A DNA stretch of 64,000 nucleotides from Novosphingobium meiothermophilum (lineage in GTDB: Bacteria; Pseudomonadota; Alphaproteobacteria; Sphingomonadales; Sphingomonadaceae). The stretch is from contig NZ_QGHL01000009.1 in NCBI RefSeq assembly GCF_003171715.1, positions 40,308 through 104,307 on the forward strand, given 5' to 3'. The position numbers and the translations under genes were made by a program. The first letter of the stretch is position 1, and the number at the start of each line of letters is the position of its first letter. Shown here piece by piece: positions 1 to 8,322 of the stretch. The notes below the pieces were generated by a model. That model was not told where the DNA came from and ran no database searches. It worked only from the letters and a program-made list of their open reading frames with translations.

Positions 1-1
1 T

Positions 2-322
2 TTTGAAATCGGTGCAGCGCGCCCGGTTGGGCCGGTGCAGGGCAACAGTGCGCAGGTCAGGACCGCGCAGAATGCGAAAGCGGCGGCCAAGGCCCCGGCT
101 GCGCCAGCCGAAACCCCAGTGGCCAGTGCGCCCGACAGCAGCGGCGCGCCGCAGGTCGAACGCTCGTCCGCGCTGGAGGCCGGACAGGCCGCGCCTGTCG
201 ATCTTGAGCGCGTCAAGGTCATCCGCGATGCCATCGAGCGCGGCAACTATCCCGTGATCCCCACCCGGATCGCCGATGCCATGATCGCTGCCGGAATGTT
301 GCTGAGGACTGCCCATTCATGA
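2..322 (+). CDS. flgM: Anti-sigma-28 factor FlgM (5' end outside window)
   Basis: FlgM holds the flagellar sigma factor FliA inactive in the cytoplasm until the hook-basal body is finished and FlgM is exported. The frame is open to the left edge, so the real start lies outside the window; the GTG at 35 is only an internal codon, because the residues before it (FEIGAARPVGPVQ) look like a natural FlgM N-terminus. The C-terminal part (about the last 40 residues: VDLERVKVIRDAIERGNYPV, then RIADAMI) is the conserved sigma-binding helix pair of FlgM; the N-terminal part is Ala/Pro-rich and probably disordered. The stop overlaps the next start as ATGA, implying coupling to the FlgN-like gene. Its target FliA is encoded 3.5 kb downstream. 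Identification is confident; the full length is unknown. Confidence 0.88.
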   Translation, partial: FEIGAARPVGPVQGNSAQVRTAQNAKAAAKAPAAPAETPVASAPDSSGAPQVERSSALEAGQAAPVDLERVKVIRDAIERGNYPVIPTRIADAMIAAGMLLRTAHS

Positions 323-666
323 CCGTGACCTGCGAAAAGCCCGCAAGCGATGTGCGTGCAACCCTGCGGCAGATGCTTGCCGTGCTGCAACAGGAACGGC
401 ACGCGCTTGCCGGGCTTGATCTCGACATGATCATGGGCTGCGCCACAAGCAAGGCCGATCTGTGCGGCACGCTGGCCGATGTCGATGCCGCCGCCATCGA
501 CGAGGAATGCCGCGGGCTTCTGGATGCTGCGCGCCGCCTCAACGAGGCCAACCGCAAGGTGCGCAACCTCATTGCCGCCAATGTTTCGGCGCGGCTCGAT
601 GCGCTGACGGGCAATGCCCAGCTCTACCGTCCGAACGCGCAGGTGCACCACTTGCGCACGGCCTGA
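319..666 (+). CDS. flgN: FlgN-like flagellar export chaperone
   Basis: A 115-residue, mostly helical protein starting at the ATGA overlap with flgM. FlgN-family proteins keep the hook-filament junction proteins FlgK and FlgL export-competent in the cytoplasm. Support is size, predicted long helices (residues about 10-45 and 55-95), and position immediately after flgM, the usual flgM-flgN order. FlgN sequences diverge strongly, so the motif evidence alone is weak; the C-terminal segment LTGNAQLYRPNAQVHHL resembles the Asn/Tyr-containing tail often seen in alphaproteobacterial FlgN. The 107 bp after it contain no gene but carry the sigma-54 promoter of the next operon. Confidence 0.7.
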   Translation: MTVTCEKPASDVRATLRQMLAVLQQERHALAGLDLDMIMGCATSKADLCGTLADVDAAAIDEECRGLLDAARRLNEANRKVRNLIAANVSARLDALTGNAQLYRPNAQVHHLRTA

Positions 667-710
667 TGCCTAGCTCGGCCTTTGCTGGGTTCCGGTCCTG
701 ATTTCGGGTT

Positions 711-726
711 TGGCACGGGGCTTGCT
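711..726 (+). promoter_or_regulatory. Sigma-54 (-24/-12) promoter
   Basis: TGGCACGGGGCTTGCT matches the consensus TGGCAC-N5-TTGCW exactly, including the invariant GG and GC at the right distance. It lies in the only non-coding gap of the cluster, 48 bp before the GTG start of the transglycosylase gene, and would drive transglycosylase-flhA-fliA. Sigma-54 control of mid-class flagellar genes is known in other alphaproteobacteria such as Caulobacter. No enhancer-binding protein gene is in the window. Confidence 0.8.
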
Positions 727-773
727 GACACCCTTCCGTGATGCCGCGCTGTTGCGGCCGGAAGGACAGTGCA

Positions 774-1688
774 GTGAGTTCAGTCGATGGTTTGGGAACG
801 CCGTTCACCCCGGCCGCCGCGCGCGGAGCCGGGGCGCACGTGCGTTCGGCGATCGCCGGGGCCGCACAGGCGACCGGTGCCGACTTCTCCTATCTCATGG
901 CGCAGGCCCGGCTTGAATCGAGCCTCGATCCCGCCGCGCGTTCGCGCACGTCCAGCGCCAGCGGACTTTACCAGTTCACCAGCAGCACCTGGCTGCGCAC
1001 GCTCGAACGGCATGGCGCGCAGCATGGCCTTGGCTGGGCGGCCGACATGATAAAGGATGGCGCGGTGCGTGATCCGGCCGCGCGCGCCCAGTTGCTGGCA
1101 CTGCGCTTCGATCCGCAGATCGCCGCTGTCATGGCGGGCGAACTGGCGGGCGATAACGCGCAGCATCTTTCCGCGCAGCTTGGCCGCGCGCCCGATCATG
1201 CCGAGCTTTACCTTGCGCATTTCTTCGGCGCGGATGGCGCGGGACGGTTTCTTGCAGCGCTGGCCAGTGATCCTTCGCAAAGCGCGGCCAGCATCCTGCC
1301 TGCGGCTGCTGCGGCCAACCGTTCCACCTTCTATGCGGCCGATGGCGCGCGCTCGGTGGGCGAGGTGATGAACCTGATCCGCACCCGCATGGCCCGTGCC
1401 AGCGATGGCGAAGATGCGGCTCTCGCCACGCCATGGGCGGCGGGCACGGACGCTTTGCCGTCCGCTGCCGCCGTCACCGCATCTGGACCGCCGCAGTTTG
1501 CCGGCGGCCCCATCGCCCGCGCGTTTCACGGCGCCGCCGCAGCAGCGGCCGGGAATGCAGGCGGCAACGCAGCGAGCGGCAGGTCGATGGCCGATACCCT
1601 GCGCCAGACGTTTGCGCTCGCCGATGGCACGGCCGCGCCCGCCCATGTCCGGCAGGCTTATGGCCGCCTTTCGGCGCTGGGGCTTTAG
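774..1688 (+). CDS. Flagellar-cluster lytic transglycosylase (SLT fold)
   Basis: A 304-residue protein with an N-terminal SLT-type transglycosylase domain: the catalytic glutamate lies in AQARLESSLDP (about residue 45) and is followed by the family signature SASGLYQFTSSTW. It should cleave the peptidoglycan glycan strand so the flagellar rod can pass, the role that SltF plays where FlgJ lacks its enzyme domain. I see no clear Sec signal; the first 30 residues are Ala/Gly-rich. The C-terminal third is low-complexity Ala/Gly with a short conserved-looking end (SMADTLRQTF...AYGRLSALGL). The GTG at 774 is preferred because GGAAGGAC sits about 8 bp before it; a GTG at 738 adds 12 non-family residues. 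flhA starts 3 bp after the stop. Confidence 0.82.
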   Translation: MSSVDGLGTPFTPAAARGAGAHVRSAIAGAAQATGADFSYLMAQARLESSLDPAARSRTSSASGLYQFTSSTWLRTLERHGAQHGLGWAADMIKDGAVRDPAARAQLLALRFDPQIAAVMAGELAGDNAQHLSAQLGRAPDHAELYLAHFFGADGAGRFLAALASDPSQSAASILPAAAAANRSTFYAADGARSVGEVMNLIRTRMARASDGEDAALATPWAAGTDALPSAAAVTASGPPQFAGGPIARAFHGAAAAAAGNAGGNAASGRSMADTLRQTFALADGTAAPAHVRQAYGRLSALGL

Positions 1689-1691
1689 GCC

Positions 1692-3797
1692 ATGCTGAAG
1701 CGCTTCGGCTCTCCCGCCGCAATGGCCCTGCCCGGCGGCATCCTCACGCTGATCGTGCTGATGGTCGTGCCCATCCCGGCCGTGCTGCTCGATGTGTTCT
1801 TCGTTCTCAACATCGCGCTTTCGGTGGCGATCCTGATGGCGGCGATGAATGCGGAAAAGCCGCTCGATTTCTCCTCGTTTCCTTCGGTGCTGCTCTTCGC
1901 CACGCTGCTGCGGCTGGCGCTGAACGTCGCCTCCACGCGCATCGTGCTCGTCAACGGCCATGAAGGCGGCGCGGCGGCGGGGCATGTGATCGAGGCGTTC
2001 GGCGCCTTCCTCATCGGCGGCAATTTCGCGGTCGGCCTGTTCGTGTTCCTCATCCTGATGATTATCAACATGGTGGTCGTCACCAAGGGCGCGGGGCGCG
2101 TTTCTGAAGTTTCGGCGCGCTTCACGCTCGATGCCCTGCCGGGCAAGCAGATGGCGATCGACGCCGATCTTGCCGCCGGGCTGCTGACGGCAGACGAAGC
2201 CAAGGCCCGCCGCCGCGAAGTGGCGACCGAGGCCGATTTCTACGGCTCGATGGACGGTTCATCAAAGTTCGTGAAGGGCGATGCCATCGCCGCGCTGCTC
2301 ATTCTGGGCGTGAATATCATCGCGGGCTTCTGCCTCGGCATGCTCAGCCACGGATTGACCGCGGCGCAGGCGGCCGAGTTCTACATCACGCTGGCCATCG
2401 GTGATGCGCTGGTGGCGCAGGTGCCCTCGCTGCTCCTGTCCATTGCGGCCGCCACCATCGTCACCCGCGTTTCCGACAGCCGCGACCTGACCGGGCAGAT
2501 CGGCGGGCAGTTTTCCAATCCCGCCATCTGGCTGCCGGTGGCAATCATCCTTGGCGCGATCGGCATGATCCCGGCCATGCCGCAAACCGTGTTCCTGCCT
2601 GCTGCCGGGCTTGCCGGGTGGCTGTGGTGGAGCCTCAAGCAGCGCGCCGCGCGCCCCGCGCCGGTGATGGCCGAAGAGGCCCCGCCGGTCGATCCGGGCC
2701 GCATCACGCTCGACGAGGTCAGCGATCACACGCTCGTGACCGTGGAAATGGGCTATGGCCTTGTCCACCTTGTGGACGAGAGGCGCGGCTCGCCGCTGGT
2801 GGCGCGCATCACCGGGGTGCGCAAGCAGCTCAGCCAGGCATTCGGGTTCATCGTGCCCCAGTTCCGTGTGCGCGATTCGCTGGAGCTGCCGCCCAATACC
2901 TACCGCGTCCTCTTGGGCGGGGTGCCCATCGCCATTGCCGACATGCGCCCGGACAAGGTGCTGGCCATCGATGCAGGCGAAGCCAGCGCGGACCATTCGC
3001 TGCGCGGCGAGGTGACGGTCGATCCCAGCTTTGGCTGCCCGGCCATCTGGATCGATCCGGGCCAGCGCGATCTGGCGATTGCCGAAGGTTTCCTGACGGT
3101 CGATGCCAGCACGGTCATTGCCACGCATCTCAATCAGGTGCTGGGCGACCGGCCATCGGCGCTGCTTGGTCCGGATGAGGTGAAGACGATCCTCGAAGGC
3201 GTGAAGGAGCGCGCCGCCGGGCTGGTCGAGACGATCTACCCGCAGCCCCTGTCGCTCGGCGCGCTGACCCGGCTGTTCCACGCGCTGCTGGATGACGGCA
3301 TCTCCATTGCCCACCCGCTGCCGATCCTTTCCGCGCTCAGCCAGGCCCTGCAACAGACCACCGACCATGACCGGCTGGTCGATCTGCTGCGCGCCGATCT
3401 GGGCGGGATGATAGTGGGGCGCATCTGCGGCCCGCAGGAGCGCCTGCCCGTGGTCACGCTGGAGGCGGGGCTGGAACAGATGATCGTATCGGGGATGCAC
3501 GATCCCGCCACCGGGCAGCCCGTGATCGAGCCGGACCTTGCGCGCGGCATCGGTGAGCGCGTTTCGCAGATCATCGCCCAGCGCGGCCCCGGCGCGCCGC
3601 CGATCGCGCTGATCGTGCAGCCTCGTGCGCGCCGTCCGCTCGCCAGCCTGCTGCGCCTGCGCGCGCCCAATTGCCTTGTCCTGTCCATCGCCGAACTGCC
3701 GCCTTCGCAGCCGATCGAGGTCATCTCGGTCATCGGCGGCGAGACACCTCCATCCACCCATGAAGAGCAGCCGACCCTTGAGGGAATTGCCGCATGA
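1692..3797 (+). CDS. flhA: Flagellar type III export gate protein FlhA
   Basis: FlhA (701 residues, normal length) is the large nonameric component of the flagellar export gate and uses the proton-motive force to move rod, hook and filament subunits. The N-terminal half (to about residue 325) has about eight membrane segments with FHIPEP-family hallmarks: LLFATLLRLALNVASTR, then FVKGDAIAALLILGVNIIAG. The C-terminal half is the cytoplasmic ring domain that binds cargo-chaperone complexes. It is translationally coupled to fliA by an ATGA overlap. No flhB is adjacent, so the remaining export genes must lie elsewhere. Confidence 0.97.
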   Translation: MLKRFGSPAAMALPGGILTLIVLMVVPIPAVLLDVFFVLNIALSVAILMAAMNAEKPLDFSSFPSVLLFATLLRLALNVASTRIVLVNGHEGGAAAGHVIEAFGAFLIGGNFAVGLFVFLILMIINMVVVTKGAGRVSEVSARFTLDALPGKQMAIDADLAAGLLTADEAKARRREVATEADFYGSMDGSSKFVKGDAIAALLILGVNIIAGFCLGMLSHGLTAAQAAEFYITLAIGDALVAQVPSLLLSIAAATIVTRVSDSRDLTGQIGGQFSNPAIWLPVAIILGAIGMIPAMPQTVFLPAAGLAGWLWWSLKQRAARPAPVMAEEAPPVDPGRITLDEVSDHTLVTVEMGYGLVHLVDERRGSPLVARITGVRKQLSQAFGFIVPQFRVRDSLELPPNTYRVLLGGVPIAIADMRPDKVLAIDAGEASADHSLRGEVTVDPSFGCPAIWIDPGQRDLAIAEGFLTVDASTVIATHLNQVLGDRPSALLGPDEVKTILEGVKERAAGLVETIYPQPLSLGALTRLFHALLDDGISIAHPLPILSALSQALQQTTDHDRLVDLLRADLGGMIVGRICGPQERLPVVTLEAGLEQMIVSGMHDPATGQPVIEPDLARGIGERVSQIIAQRGPGAPPIALIVQPRARRPLASLLRLRAPNCLVLSIAELPPSQPIEVISVIGGETPPSTHEEQPTLEGIAA

Positions 3798-4528
3798 AAC
3801 ACGATCACCGCGGTTTTGCCGCCGCGCAGGCTTACAAGAAGGATGAAACCGCCGACCGCATCCGCCGCTTCCTGCCCATGGTAAAGCGGCTGGCATGGCA
3901 CGTTCACGGTTCGGGCCGTGCCGGGATCGAGGTTGAGGATCTGGTCCAGGCGGGCCTTGTCGCGCTGACCGAATGCGCACAGCGGCACAGCGGCCCGACC
4001 GAGGACGGCTTTGCCGCCTATGCCAAGCTGCGCGTGCGCGGGGCCATGGTCGATCTGGTGCGCCGTTCCACCCCGCTCACCCGTTCCGCCACCGAACGCC
4101 GCCGCCTCCTGCGCGAGAAGAGCGCCGCGCTTTGCACGCAGCTTGGCCGCCCGCCGACAGAAGCCGAACTGGCCGCCGCCATGGGGCTGACCGAGCGCGA
4201 ACTGGCCGATCAGAAGGCGGCTGACGAGCCACTGCGTTTCGAGGCCATTGATGATGCCTATTCCGACAGCAACGCCGCCTTTGCCGATGACCGGCCCGAC
4301 AGCTTCGAAATGCTGGCCGATGCCGAGATGCGCGGCGCGGTGGCGGCGGCAATCGGCGATCTGCCCGAACGGTTGCAGATGATTATCCAGCTCTATTTCG
4401 TCGAGGAACTGAACCTTGCCGAAATTGCCGAAGTGCTGGGGGTCAGCATCCCCCGCGTCCACCAGTTGAAGGCGCAGGCGCTGGACAAGCTGCGCACGGC
4501 CCTTGGGGAAGGCTACGAAGTGCTCTGA
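3794..4528 (+). CDS. fliA: Flagellar sigma factor FliA (sigma-28)
   Basis: A 244-residue sigma-70-family factor of the FliA/WhiG group that directs RNA polymerase to late flagellar and chemotaxis promoters. Region 2 is seen in VEDLVQAGLVALTECAQ and FAAYAKLRVRGAMVDLVR; region 3 around LREKSAALCTQLGRPPTEAE; region 4 in LAEIAEVLGVSIPRVHQLKA, the helix-turn-helix for the -35 element. Start overlaps the flhA stop (ATGA). With FlgM encoded at the start of the window, both halves of the sigma/anti-sigma switch lie within 4.5 kb. Confidence 0.96.
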   Translation: MKHDHRGFAAAQAYKKDETADRIRRFLPMVKRLAWHVHGSGRAGIEVEDLVQAGLVALTECAQRHSGPTEDGFAAYAKLRVRGAMVDLVRRSTPLTRSATERRRLLREKSAALCTQLGRPPTEAELAAAMGLTERELADQKAADEPLRFEAIDDAYSDSNAAFADDRPDSFEMLADAEMRGAVAAAIGDLPERLQMIIQLYFVEELNLAEIAEVLGVSIPRVHQLKAQALDKLRTALGEGYEVL

Positions 4529-4543
4529 TGCCCTTGCCATTCC

Positions 4544-4583
4544 CCCGAAGCGCGTTTAACCGTTCAGTTAAACACACTTCGGG
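4544..4583. promoter_or_regulatory. Double inverted repeat after fliA (operator or hairpin)
   Basis: Two nested perfect arms: CCCGAAG (4544-4550) pairs with CTTCGGG (4577-4583), and GTTTAAC (4554-4560) pairs with GTTAAAC (4567-4573) around a 6-base loop. The structure sits between the fliA stop and the ribosome-binding site (GGGAGAGG, 4581-4588) of the next gene. There is no T-run, so it is a poor intrinsic terminator. The inner dyad has the shape of a TetR-family operator, which would suit an acyl-CoA dehydrogenase-type gene; its outer arm would also partly cover the ribosome-binding site. Function is inference. Confidence 0.5.
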
Positions 4584-4592
4584 AGAGGTTTG

Positions 4593-5375
4593 GTGAAAAT
4601 CGACGAAACCATCAGCGCCGTGGTTACGGGCGGCGCGTCCGGGCTGGGCCGTGCCACTGCCGAAGCGCTGGCGGCCGCCGGCGTGAAAGTGGCGATCTTC
4701 GATATCAATGCCGAACAGGGCGAGGCGGTGGCCGCTGCCATCGGCGGCCTGTTCTGCAAGGTGGATATCCTTTCGGAAGAATCGGTCGTTGCCGGGTTTG
4801 AACGGGCGCGCGCCGCGCACGGGCAGGAGCGCGTCTGTGTCCACTGCGCAATGACCAGCCGCAAGGGCAAGACCATCACGCGCGACCGCGAAACCGGCGC
4901 GCTGACCCGCTTTCCCACCGAGGATTACGAATATGCCGCGCAGGGCATCCTGATTGCCAGCTACCGCATCGCCTCGCTTTCGGCGCTGGGCATGGCTGCC
5001 CTTGACCCGCTTGAGGATGGCGAGCGCGGCACGATCATCCTCACCGCTTCGGTGGCGGCGCAGGACGCGCAGATCGGGCAGGTGGCCTATGGTTCGCTGA
5101 AAGCGGGGGTGAACGGCCTTGTTCTGCCGATGGCGCGGGACCTGATGGATTTCGGCATCCGCGTGAACGCGATCATGCCCGGCATTTTCGGCACCCCCCT
5201 GCTGGGCCGCCTGCCCGACAAGGTGCTCGACAGTCTCAACGCATCGGTTCCGTTCCCGAAGCGTCTGGGCAAGCCTGAGGAGTTCGCCAGCCTTGCCATG
5301 GAACTCGTGCGCAATGCCTATTTCAACGGGCAGGCAATCCGCCTTGACGGCGCGATCCGCATGGCCCCCCGGTAA
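4593..5375 (+). CDS. Short-chain dehydrogenase, 3-hydroxyacyl-CoA dehydrogenase type II-like
   Basis: A 260-residue Rossmann-fold SDR. The NAD(P) glycine motif is TGGASGLG near residue 12, and the catalytic Tyr/Lys pair is YGSLK followed by AGVNGLVLPMARDLMDFGIR and PGIFGTPLL. That last stretch is typical of the HSD17B10 / 3-hydroxy-2-methylbutyryl-CoA dehydrogenase subgroup, which oxidises 3-hydroxyacyl-CoAs in fatty-acid or isoleucine breakdown. An insertion with HCAMTSRKGKTITRD replaces the usual NNAG segment. GTG at 4593 follows a strong GGGAGAGG; a TTG one codon earlier is less likely. The next SDR gene starts 11 bp downstream, so the two form a small operon. Substrate is inferred from similarity only. 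Confidence 0.85.
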   Translation: MKIDETISAVVTGGASGLGRATAEALAAAGVKVAIFDINAEQGEAVAAAIGGLFCKVDILSEESVVAGFERARAAHGQERVCVHCAMTSRKGKTITRDRETGALTRFPTEDYEYAAQGILIASYRIASLSALGMAALDPLEDGERGTIILTASVAAQDAQIGQVAYGSLKAGVNGLVLPMARDLMDFGIRVNAIMPGIFGTPLLGRLPDKVLDSLNASVPFPKRLGKPEEFASLAMELVRNAYFNGQAIRLDGAIRMAPR

Positions 5376-5386
5376 GGAATCCTGTC

Positions 5387-6181
5387 ATGAGCAATTCCCC
5401 GTTCCGCAACGATGTGCTTGCCGGGAAAACCGCCTTCATCGCGGGCGGCACCAGCGGCATCAACCTTGGCATCGCCATGCGCTTTGCCGAACTGGGCGCG
5501 CGCGTGGCCGTGCTCGGCCGCAATCCCGAAAAGGCGGCCAATGCCGCCGCTGCGATCGGCCATGATGCCATCTGGCGCGCGGCCGACGTGCGCGATTACG
5601 CCGCGCTGTGCGAGGCAATGAAATCCATCCGAGATACGATCGGCGCGCTGGACATCGTTGTTTCGGGTGCGGCGGGCAATTTTCTTGCGCCGGTGCTGGG
5701 CATGTCGGCCAATGCCTTCAAGACCGTGGTCGATATCGATCTTCTGGGCACGTTCAACGTGTTTCGCGGATGCCACGAACTCCTGGCCCCCGATGCCTCG
5801 CTGATTGCGATCACGGCAGGGCAGGCTGAACAGGCCATGGCGATGCAGGCCCATGCCTGTGCAGCCAAGGCCGGGATCAACCAGCTCGTGCGCACGCTTG
5901 CCATCGAATGGGGGCCGCAGGTGCGCGTCAACGGCATTTCGCCTGGGCCGATTGCCGATACCGAAGGCATGGCCCGGCTTGCCCCTGATGAATCGACCCG
6001 CCAGCAGCACTACGCCCGCATTCCGATGAAAAGATGGGGCACGGCCTATGAGATTGCCGAGGCTGCCGTGTTCCTTTCCACGCCCGCGGCCAGCTATGTC
6101 ACCGGGGCCATTCTCGATGTGGACGGCGGCAGTTCGGTGGGCGATGCCTCGCGCACCAGCGTCAGCAAGGGGTTGGCATAG
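5387..6181 (+). CDS. SDR of 2,4-dienoyl-CoA reductase (DECR2) type
   Basis: A 264-residue SDR with the cofactor motif GGTSGINLG near residue 21. Its C-terminal half closely follows peroxisomal 2,4-dienoyl-CoA reductases: AAGNFLAP, NAFKTVVDIDLLGTFNV, GPQVRVNGISPGPI, TEGMARL and SYVTGAILDVDGG. Enzymes of this type use NADPH to remove the double bonds that block beta-oxidation of unsaturated fatty acids. As in that subgroup the classical YxxxK tyrosine is missing: the position reads HACAAK, keeping the lysine. It follows a hydroxyacyl-CoA-type SDR by 11 bp, which supports a fatty-acyl-CoA role. The exact substrate is not proven by sequence. Confidence 0.82.
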   Translation: MSNSPFRNDVLAGKTAFIAGGTSGINLGIAMRFAELGARVAVLGRNPEKAANAAAAIGHDAIWRAADVRDYAALCEAMKSIRDTIGALDIVVSGAAGNFLAPVLGMSANAFKTVVDIDLLGTFNVFRGCHELLAPDASLIAITAGQAEQAMAMQAHACAAKAGINQLVRTLAIEWGPQVRVNGISPGPIADTEGMARLAPDESTRQQHYARIPMKRWGTAYEIAEAAVFLSTPAASYVTGAILDVDGGSSVGDASRTSVSKGLA

Positions 6182-6202
6182 CCAGAGGTAGGGCCGGCCC
6201 GA

Positions 6203-6928
6203 TCAGGAAATGTCATCCGCCCCCAGCAGCGGATCACCGATGCCCATCGTGCGGCCATCGGTGATGATGACCTTGTCACCCAGACGGGCAATGCCGAACA
6301 GGCGCTTGGCAAATTCATCGGGCACGCCCACGCAGCCGTTGGTGGCATAGCCCTTCTGGACCTTGCTGCCGTGGATCGCCACGCCATCGTTGGTCAGGCG
6401 CATCATCCACGGCATTGGCGCATCATAGATGTTCGAGACGTGATCGGCGCTCTTCTGCGTGATCGGGAAAACCCCGGTCGGCGTGGGCTTTTCCGAATAG
6501 CCCTTGAGAATCGCGGCCGCGCCGATCTCGTGGCCGTCGCGGAATACCGAGATCACGCGGGCGGCAAGGTCCACGGTGATGACGAGCTTGCCTTGCGCGG
6601 GCGCGCGGCTTTCGTCCCAATAGAACTTGCCGAACTTGATCGGCTCGTTGATCGGCAGGATGGACTTGACGATGAATGGGCTGTCATCGGCGGGCCTGTC
6701 ATCGGCAATTGCCGTCGTTGCGGCGTCGATTGCGGGCGCGGCCTGCAGGCTGGCGGGATTGGCCGCGGCTGTTACCATGGGGGCGGCCTCGGCGGTGCTC
6801 TTGCCGAACACGGCATCGGCAATGTCCTGTCCGGCGTGGAAGGCCAGCAGCGATGCCGTGCCCGTTGCCAGCATTCCCAGCGGCATCCGCACCCAGCGCT
6901 TGTTCAACAGACCCGTCCAGACCGCCAT
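6203..6928 (-). CDS. L,D-transpeptidase family protein (YkuD fold)
   Basis: A 241-residue exported protein with an N-terminal hydrophobic segment (about residues 14-32) and an Ala-rich linker to about 85, then a YkuD/ErfK catalytic domain. Such enzymes form 3-3 crosslinks in peptidoglycan or attach proteins to it in the periplasm. Catalytic residues visible are His186 (in AIHGSK) and Cys199 (in ATNGCVGVP). The usual S/T-H/R-G-C pattern is changed: an Asn stands before the Gly, and the Arg after the Cys is missing. The ATG at 6928 is chosen because AGGAG lies 9 bp upstream; a TTG eight codons earlier would itself contain that site. It is convergent with the SDR operon. Confidence 0.83.
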   Translation of the reverse strand: MAVWTGLLNKRWVRMPLGMLATGTASLLAFHAGQDIADAVFGKSTAEAAPMVTAAANPASLQAAPAIDAATTAIADDRPADDSPFIVKSILPINEPIKFGKFYWDESRAPAQGKLVITVDLAARVISVFRDGHEIGAAAILKGYSEKPTPTGVFPITQKSADHVSNIYDAPMPWMMRLTNDGVAIHGSKVQKGYATNGCVGVPDEFAKRLFGIARLGDKVIITDGRTMGIGDPLLGADDIS

Positions 6929-7082
6929 GGCGTGCAGCTCCTTTCGCGCCAAGGAATATGCCTTAACGCCGCCGCGTTCCAGTGCCGATCCGGGCGCGTC
7001 CCGCTGCGGGACGGCGCGGGTCAGCCCGGTTACGCAAGAAGGTTAATAGGGGCGGTTGCGGTGGTGGCCGGGCTATCCGGCG

Positions 7083-8318
7083 CTATCGGGAAAGCGCAAG
7101 CCTGCGCCACAGCGCTTCCAGCGGCCCCTGCCTGAAGCGCGCCAGCCACCAGCGCGGCCAGGCCAGCATGGCCGCCCAGCCCAGCAGCACGAAGGCAGGC
7201 AGCCACGCGCGCGGCAGTTCCCTGCCAAGGCCCTGCCCCCACCCGGCAAAGATCGCCAGCATGAGCACGCTTGTGCCGATGTAGTTGCTGAAGGCACAGC
7301 GCCCGGCAGCGGTCAGGCTGCGGGCAATGCCGGTCTCGCACACCAGCGGGTAGAGCGCGACCAGCGCCGCCGCATATCCCAGCGCCATCAGCAGGTGGGG
7401 CAGGGCCATGCCGTGCTCGATCGCGGCAAACATCGCGCGCGGCGGCCAGCCATGGCTACTGAGCCAGCGCCACGCGATCACGGTGGGCACGGCGCCAAGG
7501 ATGATTGCACCAGCAGCCGCCAGCGCCAGCGGCCGGATGCCGCGCGGGCCGAACAGCCCTGCATCGCGCGCCATGCGCAGCAGCGCCATGCCGATCAGCA
7601 TGAGCGGCGCGGTCTCGGCAAAGGTCGATAGCGTGGTCGAGAAGGGCTGCATGGCCGAATGCGTCAGCTTGAGGCGCACCGCTTCGGCAAATCCGGCATC
7701 CAGCACGGCAATGTCCTGAGCAACCGATGCGGCGATGCGGCCCATCATCGCGGCCTGCTCGGCAACATCGGCGGGCGCGCCGCGCCCGGCAAGCACGGCC
7801 TGTTCGGCCATGATCCCCGGCACCGCCAGCAGGGCCGCGCTGCCCTGCGCCAGCAGAAAGAAGGGCAGGGCAATGCCCAGAAGCTGCACCGGGGCCAGCC
7901 GCATCAGCGGCAGCACGGCCATGGCGCACAGCGCATAGGCAAACAGGATGTCGCCCCACCACAGCAGGGCAAAGTGCAGGTATCCCAGCACCGCCAGCCA
8001 GACGAGGCGCCGCACCTGTGCCAGCGCGGGATGGGCACCCCGGCGCGCGGCGGCTTCGGAAAAGAGCACCATGCTTGCCCCGAACAGCAGGGTGAAGAGC
8101 GCGCGCATCTTGCCTTCGAAGACCACGAAGGCAAAGCCGAACCAGCCTTGCGTCGCTGGATCGGGCGTTCCTGAAAGCGGGGCAGGAATCGCGGGCGAGA
8201 ACGTGGCGAGCGACGGCCCCCAGAACCCGGTAATGTTGATGGCCAGTATTCCCAGCACGGCCACGCCGCGCAGGAAATCCAGTGCATCTATGCGCGAGGT
8301 TTGGAGATTGTCCGGCAA
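7083..8318 (-). CDS. DUF418 family multi-pass membrane protein
   Basis: A 411-residue inner-membrane protein with about ten hydrophobic segments. The N-terminus RIDALDFLRGVAVLGILAIN and the C-terminal part (GRCAFSNYIGTSVLMLAIF, FGWGQG-like segment) are the marks of the DUF418/YeiB family, distantly related to acyltransferase-3 membrane enzymes. Biochemical function of the family is not established. The start is a TTG only 4 bp after the stop of the upstream SPOR gene, so it is probably translated by coupling; no independent ribosome-binding site is visible. Confidence 0.75.
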   Translation of the reverse strand: MPDNLQTSRIDALDFLRGVAVLGILAINITGFWGPSLATFSPAIPAPLSGTPDPATQGWFGFAFVVFEGKMRALFTLLFGASMVLFSEAAARRGAHPALAQVRRLVWLAVLGYLHFALLWWGDILFAYALCAMAVLPLMRLAPVQLLGIALPFFLLAQGSAALLAVPGIMAEQAVLAGRGAPADVAEQAAMMGRIAASVAQDIAVLDAGFAEAVRLKLTHSAMQPFSTTLSTFAETAPLMLIGMALLRMARDAGLFGPRGIRPLALAAAGAIILGAVPTVIAWRWLSSHGWPPRAMFAAIEHGMALPHLLMALGYAAALVALYPLVCETGIARSLTAAGRCAFSNYIGTSVLMLAIFAGWGQGLGRELPRAWLPAFVLLGWAAMLAWPRWWLARFRQGPLEALWRRLALSR

Positions 8319-8322
8319 GCCA

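Noticed and set aside
4556..4571. TTAA-N-TTAA after fliA as a CtrA site
   Set aside because: The spacing is 8 bp, not the 7 bp of the CtrA consensus, and the surrounding dyad explains the sequence better.
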